From JACDAN01 sp963847235 (GTDB taxonomy: Bacteria > Actinomycetota > Thermoleophilia > Gaiellales > Gaiellaceae), in the NCBI GenBank assembly GCA_963847235.1, contig CAWJYU010000017.1, positions 97,473 through 161,472 of the forward strand: a DNA stretch of 64,000 nt, in the 5' to 3' direction. Positions within the stretch are counted from its first letter, which is position 1. The number at the start of each line of letters is the position of its first letter. Shown here one piece after another: positions 33,836 through 43,117 of the stretch. The notes under the pieces are model-generated. The model had not been told where the DNA came from and searched no databases. It saw nothing but the letters and a program-made list of their open reading frames with translations. The translations under genes and the position numbers were made by a program.

Positions 33836-34257
33836 AACTGCGACTCGTTCTCGGACTGATGCTCGTCGGCCTGGCCTCGGCCTGCGGCGGTGGCGGCGAA
33901 GGCGGCGGCGGCAGCGGCGGCGGCGGCGGCGCAAGCGACACCGTGAAGGTGACGCTCGACGAGCAGAACGGCTCGGGCAAGTCGGGCACCGCGGAGATGT
34001 TTCCCGGCGCCGCGTCGACGGACGTGACGATCGAGATCCAGGGCACTTCGGACCTCGATCCGATCTACGTTCGCAGCGGCACCTGCGAGGCGCCCGGGGC
34101 AGAGATCGTTCACGACGTCGGGTTCACGGCGGCGGATCTCGGCCAGGGTCAGATCTTCGTGCCGATCGACGATGTGGCGACCGGCGAGTACATCCTCGTG
34201 GTCGAGGACGACAAGACGATGGAGCCGATCATGTGTGGGGCGATCCCGGAACGGTGA
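33832..34257 (+). CDS. Small glycine-rich lipoprotein between korA and korB
   Basis: A 141-residue exported lipoprotein. The N-terminus is basic then hydrophobic (MKLRLVLGLMLVGLASAC), with lipobox LASAC so Cys18 is the lipid anchor. A glycine-rich linker of about 15 residues follows, then a beta-rich domain (VKVTLDEQNGSGKSG, TDVTIEIQG, GEYILVVEDDKTMEPIMC) with two later Cys that may form a disulfide. The domain resembles CHRD-like or copper-binding extracellular folds only loosely. Both ends overlap the kor genes by GTGA, so it is translated with them. Its presence inside a cytoplasmic enzyme operon is odd. Confidence 0.75.
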   Translation: MKLRLVLGLMLVGLASACGGGGEGGGGSGGGGGASDTVKVTLDEQNGSGKSGTAEMFPGAASTDVTIEIQGTSDLDPIYVRSGTCEAPGAEIVHDVGFTAADLGQGQIFVPIDDVATGEYILVVEDDKTMEPIMCGAIPER

Positions 34258-35285
34258 GCGAGTCCAACGGCGACACGCCGCTCGTCCAGCTGACAGCGAA
34301 GGACTTCAAGTCCGACCAGGAGGTCCGCTGGTGCCCGGGCTGCGGCGACTACGCGATCCTCGCCGCGATGCAGCAGTTCATGCCCGAGCTCGGGCTGCCG
34401 CGCGAGCGGATCGTCTTCGTGTCCGGGATCGGGTGCGCCGCGCGCTTCCCGTACTACATGCAGACGTACGGGATGCACTCGATCCACGGGCGGGCGCCCG
34501 CGATCGCGACCGGCCTCTCCTCGTCGCGGCCCGACCTGTCGGTGTGGGTCGTGACCGGCGACGGCGACGCGCTGTCGATCGGCGGGAACCACCTGATCCA
34601 CGCACTGCGCCGGAACGTCAACGTCAAGATCCTGCTCTTCAACAACCAGATCTACGGTCTGACGAAGGGGCAGTACTCGCCGACCTCGCCGCTCGGGACG
34701 CACAACAAGACGACGCCGTTCGGGTCGCTCGACTACCCGTTCAATCCCGTTTCGCTCGCGCTCGGCGCCGAGGCGACGTTCGTCGCGCGGTCGGTCGACA
34801 CCGACAAGGCGCACCTGACGGGCGTGCTGCGGAGGGCGGCCGAGCACAAGGGGTCGGTCTTCGTCGAGATCTACCAGAACTGCAACGTCTACAACGACGG
34901 CGCGTTCGACGCGGTGCGTGACGACAAGTCGAATCGGATCCTGTTGGAGCATGGCCAGCCGATCCGCTTCGGCGGCGAGGGCGAGACGGTCGAGCGTGGA
35001 GTGGTGTCGAGGCCGGGCGGCGGTGTGGAGATCGTGGACGTCGAGTCGGTCGGCGAGGACGCGCTCCTGCGCCACGACGAGAGCGCTGAAGACCCGTCGC
35101 TGGCGTTCTCGCTGTCGCGGCTGGCGCACACACCGGTGGGCCCGACGCCGATCGGCATCTTCCGAGCAGTCGAGCGCCCGGTCTACGACGCGCTGATGGC
35201 GGAGCAGATCGAGGTCACGAGGCGAGAGCTGGGCGAGGGCGACCTGGAGAAGCTCCTGCACACCGGCGACACCTGGACGATCTAG
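34254..35285 (+). CDS. korB: 2-oxoacid:ferredoxin oxidoreductase, beta subunit
   Basis: The thiamine-diphosphate subunit partner of KorA. The 343-residue protein has VRWCPGCGDYAILAAMQQF near residue 23 (first cluster ligand Cys pair), SGIGCAARFPYYM, the TPP motif VTGDGDALSIGGNHLIHA, NNQIYGLTKGQYSPTS and the EIYQNCNVYND Cys. These are diagnostic for KorB/PorB. GTG at 34254 overlaps the lipoprotein stop. The gene is followed by a gap of 114 bp before the epimerase. Confidence 0.9.
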   Translation: MSESNGDTPLVQLTAKDFKSDQEVRWCPGCGDYAILAAMQQFMPELGLPRERIVFVSGIGCAARFPYYMQTYGMHSIHGRAPAIATGLSSSRPDLSVWVVTGDGDALSIGGNHLIHALRRNVNVKILLFNNQIYGLTKGQYSPTSPLGTHNKTTPFGSLDYPFNPVSLALGAEATFVARSVDTDKAHLTGVLRRAAEHKGSVFVEIYQNCNVYNDGAFDAVRDDKSNRILLEHGQPIRFGGEGETVERGVVSRPGGGVEIVDVESVGEDALLRHDESAEDPSLAFSLSRLAHTPVGPTPIGIFRAVERPVYDALMAEQIEVTRRELGEGDLEKLLHTGDTWTI

Positions 35286-35399
35286 CGGCGCTTCCTCCTG
35301 ACGCCTGCGGGTACACCCAGCTCGTTCAGAGAATTGCCGCCTGTGTTGTGGTGCTGGCGCTCGGCGTCGGCTGCGGGTATCCGGGCGGGGTGAGGAAGG

Positions 35400-36236
35400 C
35401 TGAAGGTCGTCGTCACCGGTGGGAGCGGGAAGGCCGGGCGGGCGGTCGTCCACGATCTGCTCGAGCACGGGCACGACGTGCTTGCGGTCGACGTCGCCCC
35501 AGCGGCCGAATCACCAGCGGCGTTTCTCCGGGCCGACCTGACCGACTTCGGCCAGGCGGTCGAGTGCCTGGCCGGCGCGGACGCCGTCGTTCACCTCGCC
35601 GCGATCCCTGCGCCGCTGATTCGCACCGAGGAGACGACCTTCCAGACGAACATGCTCAGCACGTACAACGTCTTCGAGGCGGCGAGGCTGCTCGACCTGC
35701 CCCGGGTTGTCTGGGCGTCGAGCGAAACGATCCTCGGTCTGCCGTTCGAGCGCGAGCAGCCCGCGTACGCGCCCATCGACGAGGAGCACCCGGCGTACCC
35801 GGAGTCGAGCTACGCGCTCTCGAAGCTCCTGTCTGAAGAGCTCGGTCGGCAGCTGCATCGCTGGACCGGTACGCCGCACGTCGCGCTTCGCTTCTCGAAC
35901 ATCATGGAGCCCGACGACTATCCGCAGTTTCCCGCGGTCTGGGACGACCCGCGCATACGCCGCTGGAACCTGTGGGGCTACGTCGACGCCCGCGACGTCG
36001 CTCAGAGTTGCCGGCTCGCGCTCGACGCCGACGTGGGGGCGGAGCACTTCATCGTCGCCGCCGCCGACACCGTCATGAACCGTCCGAGCCGCGAGTTGAT
36101 GGCCGAGGTCTACCCGTCGGTCCCGTATCGCCCGACCGCGGGCGACTTCGACACGCTCCTTTCGATCGAGAAGGCCCGAAGACTGCTCGGCTACGAGCCG
36201 CGATGGTCCTGGCGCGACCACCTCGCGGGCGCGTAA
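35400..36236 (+). CDS. NAD-dependent epimerase/dehydratase (extended SDR)
   Basis: A 278-residue Rossmann protein. It starts KVVVTGGSGKAGRAVV, with GGSGKAG as the nucleotide loop, and has DAVVHLAAIPAP, WASSETILG with the catalytic Ser, and the SSYALSKLLSEE Tyr-Lys pair. The only start that keeps the beta strand is CTG at 35400, with GAGG four bases upstream; an in-frame TGA lies nine bases before it, so either CTG is used or a base is missing. A sugar-nucleotide substrate is typical of the family but is not shown here. It converges on the propeller gene, seven bases apart. Confidence 0.75.
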   Translation: MKVVVTGGSGKAGRAVVHDLLEHGHDVLAVDVAPAAESPAAFLRADLTDFGQAVECLAGADAVVHLAAIPAPLIRTEETTFQTNMLSTYNVFEAARLLDLPRVVWASSETILGLPFEREQPAYAPIDEEHPAYPESSYALSKLLSEELGRQLHRWTGTPHVALRFSNIMEPDDYPQFPAVWDDPRIRRWNLWGYVDARDVAQSCRLALDADVGAEHFIVAAADTVMNRPSRELMAEVYPSVPYRPTAGDFDTLLSIEKARRLLGYEPRWSWRDHLAGA

Positions 36237-36243
36237 GCGCGCT

Positions 36244-37166
36244 CTAGCCCGCCCTGAGCCGCCAGATGTCGCGGCCGCCGAAGCTCCCGACCCAGAGCTC
36301 GCTCGCGTGGTCGGGGACGACGAACGGACCGGCACCGACGCTTGCACCGTCTCGACGACGCGGTTCCGCGACAGGTGGATCCGCGCGACCGTGTTGCTCC
36401 GCTGGTTGGGCACCCAGAGGCTGCCCGCGACGATTCCACCGTCGACCGGCCCTCGGCCGACGCGCTTGATCAGCGCGACGCGGCGATTCTTGCGCTCGTC
36501 GATCTTCGCGACCGAGTTGTCCAGCCTGTTCGCGGCCCAGACGAAGTAGCCGCGGGACGCCAGCCACTCGGGTGAGGCGCCGCCGGTCGCGACCCGCCGG
36601 ACGACCCGGTTGGTGCGGGGGTTGATCCGGACGATCGTCTTGCCCGAGGCATCGCCCACCCACAGGGCCGAGCGCGTGGCGGCCAGGCCGGCAGGCGCGC
36701 CGATGATCCGGATCCGCCTGACGACGCGGTTCGTGGCCGGGTCGATGCGGTGGATCGTTCCGTCCGCGTAGTTCGTCACCCAGACGGAGCCGAACGCGAA
36801 GAGGACGTCGTACGGTCCGACCCCGACAGGGATCGTTGCCGAGACGGCGGCGGTTGCCGGGTCGATCCGCTGCACCGTGTTCCCGGCGTTCGTCATGACC
36901 CAGAGCGCCCCGGCCCCGGCCGTGATGCCGCAGGGCCCGCCGTCCGTCCCGATCCGGTGTGTGACGGCGTTCGTCGCCGGGTCGATCCGGACGACCTCGT
37001 TGCTCCGGAAGATCGTCGCCCAGGCCGCTCCCGCCTCGAAGGCGACGGAGCAGGGCCCGCCGCCCCCGACGTCGATCTTCGCCAGGACTTCCGTCGCTCG
37101 CGTCGCGCCCTGCGCGCACGCGGCGAGCAGGGCGGACGCGATGATCGCGACTGCGGCTTTGAGCAT
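36244..37166 (-). CDS. Exported YVTN/Vgb-type beta-propeller lipoprotein (frame-shifted)
   Basis: A secreted lipoprotein of about 308 residues with lipobox ALLAAC. Six or seven blades repeat a pattern: GGPCSVAFEAGAAWAT then RIDPATNAVTHRIGT; GPYDVLFAFGSVWVTNYADG then RIDPATNRVVRRIRI. This spacing of about 42 residues is that of YncE/virginiamycin B lyase-like propellers. Near 36346 one base is missing (sense GCGTCGGTGCCGG); after repair the chain ends ELWVGSFGGRDIWRLRAG. Probable role is an extracellular binding protein; true lyase activity is not implied. ATG at 37166. Confidence 0.75.
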
Positions 37167-37198
37167 GCCGGCAAGATACTCCGAACCCGGAGGAAAAG

Positions 37199-37660
37199 CT
37201 ACGGATCCGGAGTTTTTTTCTCGTTAAGCGCCGCGAGCTCGGCGCGGAGCGCGTCCTCGAGCGCCTGCAGCGCTCGACGAACCTCGGGCACCGGCAGCTC
37301 CAGCCGCTCGTGGATCTTGTCCAGCATCTCCTGGAACTCCTTGCCGACGGAGCGATACGCCTTCCACCCGTCGTCCGTCAGCCGGAAGAGCGTCGAGCGT
37401 CCGTCGAGCGGGTTCTTCACGCGCTCGGCGTGCCCGCGCTCGACGAGCCGGTTGAGGCGGTCCGAGACGGTGGTCAACGGGGCTCCCATCCGCTGCGCAA
37501 GCGCGGTCGGGCTTGGCTCCCCGCCGAGCGCGAGCAGCGAGTAGAGGAGGAAGTCGTCCGTCGCGACGGAGCTCGTCATCGACTCGAGCATCAGCGTGCG
37601 CGCGACCGTTCCCGTGGTCGCGAGGTCCATGAGGACGGTGCCGATGCGGAGCTCCGCCAC
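37199..37660 (-). CDS. MarR family transcriptional regulator
   Basis: A 153-residue winged-helix repressor. Helix-turn-helix: SPTALAQRMGAPLTTVSDRL followed by LVERGHAERV and the wing DGRSTLFRLTDDG. The C-terminal helix has KEFQEMLDKIHERLEL, the MarR dimer region. ATG at 37660. It lies on the same strand as the MaoC-FadD-SDR operon, 37 bp downstream of the MaoC stop, and upstream of the propeller gene. It may regulate this operon, but no operator is clear. Confidence 0.8.
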   Translation of the reverse strand: MAELRIGTVLMDLATTGTVARTLMLESMTSSVATDDFLLYSLLALGGEPSPTALAQRMGAPLTTVSDRLNRLVERGHAERVKNPLDGRSTLFRLTDDGWKAYRSVGKEFQEMLDKIHERLELPVPEVRRALQALEDALRAELAALNEKKTPDP

Positions 37661-37697
37661 CGGCTCAATAAAGCACGATTACCGCCGGAGCGATTTC

Positions 37698-38147
37698 CTA
37701 GAAGACCAGGTAGAGCACCTCGCCGACGAGCGCGGGCTTCTCCGAGTCGCGGATCTCGATCTCGACCCCGAGCCGGTAGAGGACGCCTTCACCTCGGCGC
37801 TCGCTGGAGCGCAGCGTCGCCTTCAGCCGGACCTGCGAGCCGACCGGCACAGGGGCCGTGAAGCGGACCTTCTCGGTTCCGTAGTTGATACCCATCCGGA
37901 CATCGGTCACGTCCAGCACCTGCGAGACGAAATAGGGAAGCATCGACAGGCTGAGGTAGCCGTGGGCGACGGTCGTCCCGAACGGCCCCTGGGCGGCCAT
38001 CTCCGGGTCGACGTGGATCCACTGGTGGTCGTGCGTGGCCTCGGCGAAGAGATCGATCTGCTTCTGGTCGACGGTCTCCCAGTTGCTCGTGCCGAGCTCG
38101 CGCTCCTCGGCGGCCTCGAGCTCGGCCAGGGTCAGCTTGGTGCTCAT
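37698..38147 (-). CDS. MaoC-like hotdog dehydratase
   Basis: A 149-residue single hotdog protein of the MaoC/(R)-specific enoyl-CoA hydratase type. The active site shows FAEATHDHQWIHVDPEMA with the Asp and His of the hydratase-2 motif, then GPFGTTVAHGYLSLSMLP. It would hydrate trans-2-enoyl-CoA. ATG at 38147 overlaps the TGA of the upstream ligase (ATGA). With the ligase and SDR it makes a compact acyl-CoA operon. Confidence 0.85.
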   Translation of the reverse strand: MSTKLTLAELEAAEERELGTSNWETVDQKQIDLFAEATHDHQWIHVDPEMAAQGPFGTTVAHGYLSLSMLPYFVSQVLDVTDVRMGINYGTEKVRFTAPVPVGSQVRLKATLRSSERRGEGVLYRLGVEIEIRDSEKPALVGEVLYLVF

Positions 38148-39607
38148 GCTGTGGCTTCCTCCCGTAGTCGTTCGCGGAGCTTCTTGCGGTCGACCTTCCC
38201 GACTGGAGTCAGCGGCAGGGACGGGACGACGTGCACCTCGCGCGGGTACTTGTAACCGCCGATCCGCTCCTTTGCGAACGCCACCAGGTCGTCCGGGTCG
38301 GCCTCTTGCCCCGAGCGGAGCTCGACGAATGCGACGACCTCCTCGCCGTGAGCCTCGTCGGGCCTGCCGACGACACCGGCCGCTGCAATCGCCGGATGCT
38401 CGAGCAGCGCCTCCTCGACGTCCCTCGGGAAGACGTTGAAGCCGCCTCGGATGATCAGGTCCTTCTTCCGGTCGACGATGTAGAGGTAGCCGTCGTCGTC
38501 GAGATAGCCGAGGTCTCCGGTGTGCAGCCAGCCGTCCACGACCGTCTCTTCCGTCGCCTCGGGCTGGTTCCAGTAGCCGAGCATCACCATCGGCGAGCGG
38601 ACGAGGATCTCTCCGACGTCGTCCTCGCCGTCGATCCGCACCTCGGTGCCGGGCACCGGCTTGCCGACGGAGCCGAGCCGGGACTGGCCGGGCCGCGTCG
38701 AGGTGACGAGCGCCGAGCTCTCGGTCAGCCCGTAGCCCTCCCGGACCTCGAGTTGAGGGATCCGCCGAATCAGCTCCTGCGCGAGCTCTGCCGGAAGCGG
38801 CGCGCCGCCCGAGACCAGGTGGCTGAGATTCGAGAGGTCGTAGTCCTCGATCGGCTGGGCCAGGAGGAGCTGGATCATCGAGGGCACGACCGCGGAGATC
38901 TGCGTCCGGTGCGTCTGGGCGAGGTCGAGCCACCCGACTGGGTCGAACCAGCGCATCAAGACAGCCTCTCCTTGTTGCACTGCGTGCAGACCGACGACGG
39001 TGACGAGCAGCCCGTACGCATGAGAGAGCGGCAGAGCGAGCAGCCCGCGGGTGATGCCTGGGATGTGACCGGCGTCGTGTCCCGCCTTGCCGGCGAACCA
39101 GAGGTTCTCGTGTGACAGCAGCACGCCCTTGGATCGGCCCGTCGTGCCGCCCGTATAGAGCAGCGCGGCCGGGTCCTCTGGCGCCCTCGGGACGATCTCC
39201 GAGGGGTCGGCCTGCTCGAGAGCGGGGAACTCGTCTGTCGTCACGCAGCGCGCGTGAGCCGGGACGTTCGCCGCGAGCTCCGGAGTCGCGAGCACGAGCT
39301 TGGCGCCGGAGTCCTGGAGGATCAGCTCCAGCTCGGCGGGCGGTACGAGGAAGATGACGGGCGTGACGACGGCTCCGGCCCGCCAGATCGCGTTGTAGGC
39401 GATCGTCACCTCCGGGCAGTTCGCCATCAGGACGACGACGCGGTCCCCCGGCTCGATGCCGGCCTCGCGGAGCCCGCCCGCAAGTCGAGCCACACGCTCA
39501 TGGAGCTCGCCAGAGGTGTGCCACCGCTCCTCGAACCACAGCGACTCGTAATCGCCGAGCCGCGCGAAGCAGTCCTCGGCGGCGCGCGCCAGGTTGTGCT
39601 CAGCCAA
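38144..39607 (-). CDS. Acyl-CoA synthetase (AMP-forming)
   Basis: A 487-residue acyl-CoA ligase. The motifs are ALLYTGGTTGRSKGVLLSHE (P-loop), the VREGYGLTESSALVTS A5 region, the GDLGYLDDDGYLYIVDRKKD hinge, and the catalytic Lys in LPLTPVGKVDRKKLRE. The protein is shorter than typical FadD, closer to the 4-coumarate/benzoate ligase group. It starts TTG at 39607, overlapping the SDR stop by eight bases, and overlaps the MaoC start. The acid substrate is unknown; an aromatic or medium-chain acid is likely. Confidence 0.85.
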   Translation of the reverse strand: MAEHNLARAAEDCFARLGDYESLWFEERWHTSGELHERVARLAGGLREAGIEPGDRVVVLMANCPEVTIAYNAIWRAGAVVTPVIFLVPPAELELILQDSGAKLVLATPELAANVPAHARCVTTDEFPALEQADPSEIVPRAPEDPAALLYTGGTTGRSKGVLLSHENLWFAGKAGHDAGHIPGITRGLLALPLSHAYGLLVTVVGLHAVQQGEAVLMRWFDPVGWLDLAQTHRTQISAVVPSMIQLLLAQPIEDYDLSNLSHLVSGGAPLPAELAQELIRRIPQLEVREGYGLTESSALVTSTRPGQSRLGSVGKPVPGTEVRIDGEDDVGEILVRSPMVMLGYWNQPEATEETVVDGWLHTGDLGYLDDDGYLYIVDRKKDLIIRGGFNVFPRDVEEALLEHPAIAAAGVVGRPDEAHGEEVVAFVELRSGQEADPDDLVAFAKERIGGYKYPREVHVVPSLPLTPVGKVDRKKLRERLREEATA

Positions 39608-40535
39608 CGCGCATCGACCGGCCGCCGGCCTTGGCCATCATCGCGACCATCCCCTCGGGCTGGGCGCCGTCCGGGAACCGCTCCGTCAGCTGGGCCAGGA
39701 GCGCGTCTGCGTCCCAGCGCTCGTCGGCCGAGAGGAGCTCCCCCGCGTCCCAGGGCCGCAGGACGTTGACGGCCCCGCCCCAGACGAAGAAGCACTGGCC
39801 TGTGATGCCCTGCGCCTCGTCGGCGCTGAGCGCCACCACGAGCGGCGCCATGTTCGCAGGGTCGAGCGGGTCGAAGCCGTCATCCGGGGCGGGGAGGTCG
39901 CCGAAGGTCTCCTCCGTCATCCTCGTCCTCGCGTTCGGCGCGATGCAGTTGACCGTGACGCCGTAGCGCGCGAGCTCCTGCGCTGCGATCACGGTGAACC
40001 CGGCGATCGCCGCCTTGGCGGCGCCGTAGTTCACCTGCCCGACGTTCCCGAACACACCCGACGGGCTCGACGTGTTGATCACACGGGCGCGCAGGGTCTC
40101 GCCTTCCTTGGCGAGTTGGCGCCAGTGGGCGGCTGCGTGCCGCGTCGGGCCGAAGTGGCCCTTGAGGTGGACGGCGATGACCCCGTCCCACTCGTCCTCG
40201 GTCATGTTCACCAGCATCCGGTCGCGCAGAATCCCGGCGTTGTTGACGAGGATGTCGAGCCGGCCGTAGTGCTCGAGCGCCTGGGCGACGAGGTGCTCGG
40301 CGGCCTCGAAGTCGGAGACGTCGTCGGCGTTCGCGACCGCCTCTCCGCCCGCAGCGGCGATCTCGTCGACGACCGACTGCGCGGGCGTCGTGTCCGCGCC
40401 CTCACCCGCCAGCGAGCCGCCGAGGTCGTTGACGACCACGCGGGCTCCCGCCTCTGCCAGGGCGAGCGCGTGCTCCCGGCCGATCCCGCGGCCGGCGCCG
40501 GTCACGATCGCCACTTTCCCTTCCAGCGACGGCAT
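39600..40535 (-). CDS. SDR family oxidoreductase, 3-hydroxyacyl-type
   Basis: A 311-residue SDR. It has VAIVTGAGRGIGREHALALAE and VVVNDLGGSLAGEG, the long loop typical of MFE-2/17-beta-HSD4-like enzymes that act on 3-hydroxyacyl-CoA. NNAG (ILVNNAGI), the catalytic NTSSPSG Ser, and YGAAKAAI follow. ATG at 40535, with a divergent flavoenzyme start 20 bp away. It leads an operon with acyl-CoA ligase and MaoC; hydratase plus dehydrogenase would form the middle of a beta-oxidation cycle. Confidence 0.85.
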   Translation of the reverse strand: MPSLEGKVAIVTGAGRGIGREHALALAEAGARVVVNDLGGSLAGEGADTTPAQSVVDEIAAAGGEAVANADDVSDFEAAEHLVAQALEHYGRLDILVNNAGILRDRMLVNMTEDEWDGVIAVHLKGHFGPTRHAAAHWRQLAKEGETLRARVINTSSPSGVFGNVGQVNYGAAKAAIAGFTVIAAQELARYGVTVNCIAPNARTRMTEETFGDLPAPDDGFDPLDPANMAPLVVALSADEAQGITGQCFFVWGGAVNVLRPWDAGELLSADERWDADALLAQLTERFPDGAQPEGMVAMMAKAGGRSMRVG

Positions 40536-40555
40536 GCGAGAGGATCGTACGACGC

Positions 40556-42725
40556 ATGGACTTCGAAGGCAGCCAGGTACAGAACGCGATCTACGTTTCC
40601 GGCGAGTCCCCGTGGCCGATCTCGCCGGAGGAGTGGGAGGCGCGCGCAGCCGAGGCCCTGGAGCCCGGCCCGTTCGACTACATCGCGGGCGGGGCCGGCT
40701 CGGAGTCGACGATGCGGGCCAACCTGGAAGCGTTCGAGCGCCGGCGGCTCCGTCCCCGGATGCTGACCGGAAACCGCGAGCGCGATATCTCCGTGGAGGT
40801 GCTGGGAACACGCTCTCCGGCGCCGTTCCTGCTCGCGCCGATCGGCGTGCTGTCGATCGCGCACGCGGACGGCGAGCTCGCCGTCGCACGTGCCGCCGCG
40901 TCGACCGGCGTTCCGATGATGCTCTCGAGCGCTGCCTCGCACTCGATCGAGGAGGTCGCCGAGGCGATGGGCGACGCGCCGCGGTGGTTCCAGCTCTACT
41001 GGGTCAACGATCGCGACGTCGTGGCCAGCGTCGTGCAGCGGGCCGAGTCGGCAGGCTACGGGGCGCTCGTCGTCACACTCGACACGCTGATCCTCGGCTG
41101 GCGCGACCGTGACCTGCGCAAGGCATACCTCCCGTTCGTGACCGGCGAGGGCTGCGCGCAGTTCTTCTCGGACCCGGTCTTCCGGAGCAGGCTGGAACAG
41201 CCGCCGGAGGACGATGTGCTCGCGGCTGCCGTGGCGATGCTCGCGACCTTCCCGAACCTGGGTCTGACCTGGGACGACCTCGCCTGGCTGCGGGGCCTGA
41301 CCGAGCTGCCGCTCCTCGTCAAGGGCGTGCTCACCGCCGAGGACGCGGAGCGGGCGCGCGAGTGCGGCGTCGACGGGATCGTGGTCTCCAACCACGGCGG
41401 CCGCCAGGTCGACGGCGCCGTCGCGGCGCTGGATGCACTCGTGGAGGTCCGGGAGGCGATCGGGCCCGACCCCGTGGTGCTGATGGACAGCGGCATCAGG
41501 CGCGGCTCGGACGTGCTGAAGGCGCTGGCCCTCGGCGCCGACGCCGTCCTGCTCGGCCGGCCGTACGCCTACGGCCTCGCGGTCGGCGGCCAGGAAGGCG
41601 TGGAAACCGTGATCCGGCACCTGATGGCCGACACCGACGTCACTCTTGCGCTCGTCGGCGGGCGCGAGGCCCGTAACCTCGACCGGTTCATGGATCGCGG
41701 CGTAGTTCTCAACGAGCTCGAGCACTTCGGCGTCGAGGAGATCGAGCTGGACGAGCCCGGCCCCGGCGAGGCTCGTGTCCGGATCGAGGCCACCGGCGTC
41801 TGCCATTCCGACCTCCACGTCGTGCGAACCGGCCACAACCATCCGCTCCCGGTGCTGCTCGGCCACGAAGGCGCCGGTGTCGTCGAGGCCGTCGGCGAGG
41901 GAGTCGAGCACGTTCGCCCGGACGACAGGGTGGTCGTCGGTTGGCGGTCCCCGTGCGGCGTCTGTCGGTGGTGTCAGCGCGGCGCCGAGCATCTCTGCCG
42001 CACGCCTCCGATGGCGGTGGGGCGGATGCACACGACACGACGGGCGCGACCTGATGGGCGTCTTTCGCGCCGGAACGTTCGCGACGAGGACGGTCTTGCA
42101 CGGCGCTTCGCTGGTCCGCCTACCCGTGGAGCTGCCGCCCGAACAGGCCTGTCTGCTGGGTTGTGCGATCGCGACCGGCGTCTGCTCGGTGCTGAAGACG
42201 GCGGAGGTCTGGGAAGGCGCCCGGGTCGCCGTCATCGGCTGTGGGGCCGTCGGCCTCTCGGTCGTCCAGGGAGCACGCGTGGCGGGCGCCGAGGAGATCC
42301 ACGCGATCGACCTCGACGAGCGGAAGCTCGAGGCCGCGCGCCGGTTCGGGGCCACGCACACAGGGGACGCCGAGGCCAAGCGGCTCGACTTCGTGTTCGA
42401 CGTCGTCGGACTGCCGCAGACGATGGCCCAGGGGCTGGCGATGCTCGGCCATGCCGGGACCCTCGTCTACATCGGCTTGCCCCAGCCCGGCGCCGAAGCG
42501 ACGTTGCCGCTCGAGAGCGCCTTCGACCGGCGCGTGCGGATCCTCGTCTCGCACGGCGGCGACCACGTGCCGGCGGAAGACTTCCCGCGCCTCGCGGAGC
42601 TCGCGGTTGACGGCCGGCTCGACCTCGCCGGCATGGTCACCAAGCGCATCACGCTGGACGACGTGGGCCAGGCGTTCGCGGACATGGAGTCCGGCGAGGT
42701 GATCCGCTCGGTGGTGCTCCTGTGA
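40556..42725 (+). CDS. Fused FMN-dependent alpha-hydroxyacid oxidase and zinc alcohol dehydrogenase (frame-shifted)
   Basis: Two enzymes in one open frame. Residues 1 to about 375 are a lactate-oxidase-type flavoprotein: FDYIAGGAGSEST, LLAPIGVLSIAHADGE, and VSNHGGRQVDGAVAALDAL with the active His, then DSGIRRGSDVLKALALGAD. From about 380 a MDR alcohol dehydrogenase starts: GVVLNELEHFGVEEIELDE, GEARVRIEATGVCHSDLH, GHEGAGVV, and GVCRWCQRGAEHLC (structural Zn). A likely extra base near 42027 shifts the frame; afterwards VIGCGAVGLSVVQG and the C-terminus follow. ATG at 41690 could start the ADH on its own, but no stop separates the parts. Confidence 0.7.
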
Positions 42726-43117
42726 GGCTCCCGCCGCCCGTCGCCGAGCTGATCGGCATCGAGGTCGTGGAGGCCGGCGCCGGCATGTGCACGATGAAGC
42801 TCGAAGCCGGCGAGCAGCATTCGAATCCGATGGGGACGATCCACGGCGGGATCCTTTGCGACCTCGCCGACGCCGCGATGGGCATGGCGTTCTTCTCGAC
42901 CCTCGAGGAGGGCGAGTCGTTCACGACGCTCGAGCTGAAGATGAACTTCCTCCGGCCGTTCTGGACGGGTCAGCTCCTCGCGCACGGCACGGTCATCTCA
43001 CGCGGCAAGACCGTGGGACTGGGCGAGTGTCGCGTGGTCGACGACCAGGAGCGCCTGATCGCGCACGCAACGAGCACCAACATGGCGCTCCGGGGAGACG
43101 CCGCGAAGGGACGCTAG
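42722..43117 (+). CDS. PaaI-type hotdog thioesterase
   Basis: A 131-residue thioesterase. HSNPMGTIHGGILCDLADAA carries the HGG motif and catalytic Asp of the PaaI/4-hydroxybenzoyl-CoA thioesterase group, followed by FTTLELKMNFLRPF. It would hydrolyse acyl-CoA released from the local pathway. GTG at 42722 overlaps the upstream TGA. It converges on the AidB-like gene with a four-base overlap of stops. One of three hotdog proteins of this kind in the window. Confidence 0.85.
   Translation: MRLPPPVAELIGIEVVEAGAGMCTMKLEAGEQHSNPMGTIHGGILCDLADAAMGMAFFSTLEEGESFTTLELKMNFLRPFWTGQLLAHGTVISRGKTVGLGECRVVDDQERLIAHATSTNMALRGDAAKGR

Noticed and set aside
33832..34257. Lipoprotein as a ferredoxin for KorAB
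   Set aside because: It has an export signal and lipobox and lacks the four-Cys cluster pattern of ferredoxins.
35335..35395. A lipoprotein-like signal (VVVLALGVGCGYPGG) before the epimerase
   Set aside because: There is no mature protein behind it; the frame passes out of phase into the epimerase gene, and no good start exists.
37167..37220. T-run after CCGGAG as a terminator
   Set aside because: The T-run is on the plus strand inside the end of a minus-strand MarR gene, so it serves no visible transcript.
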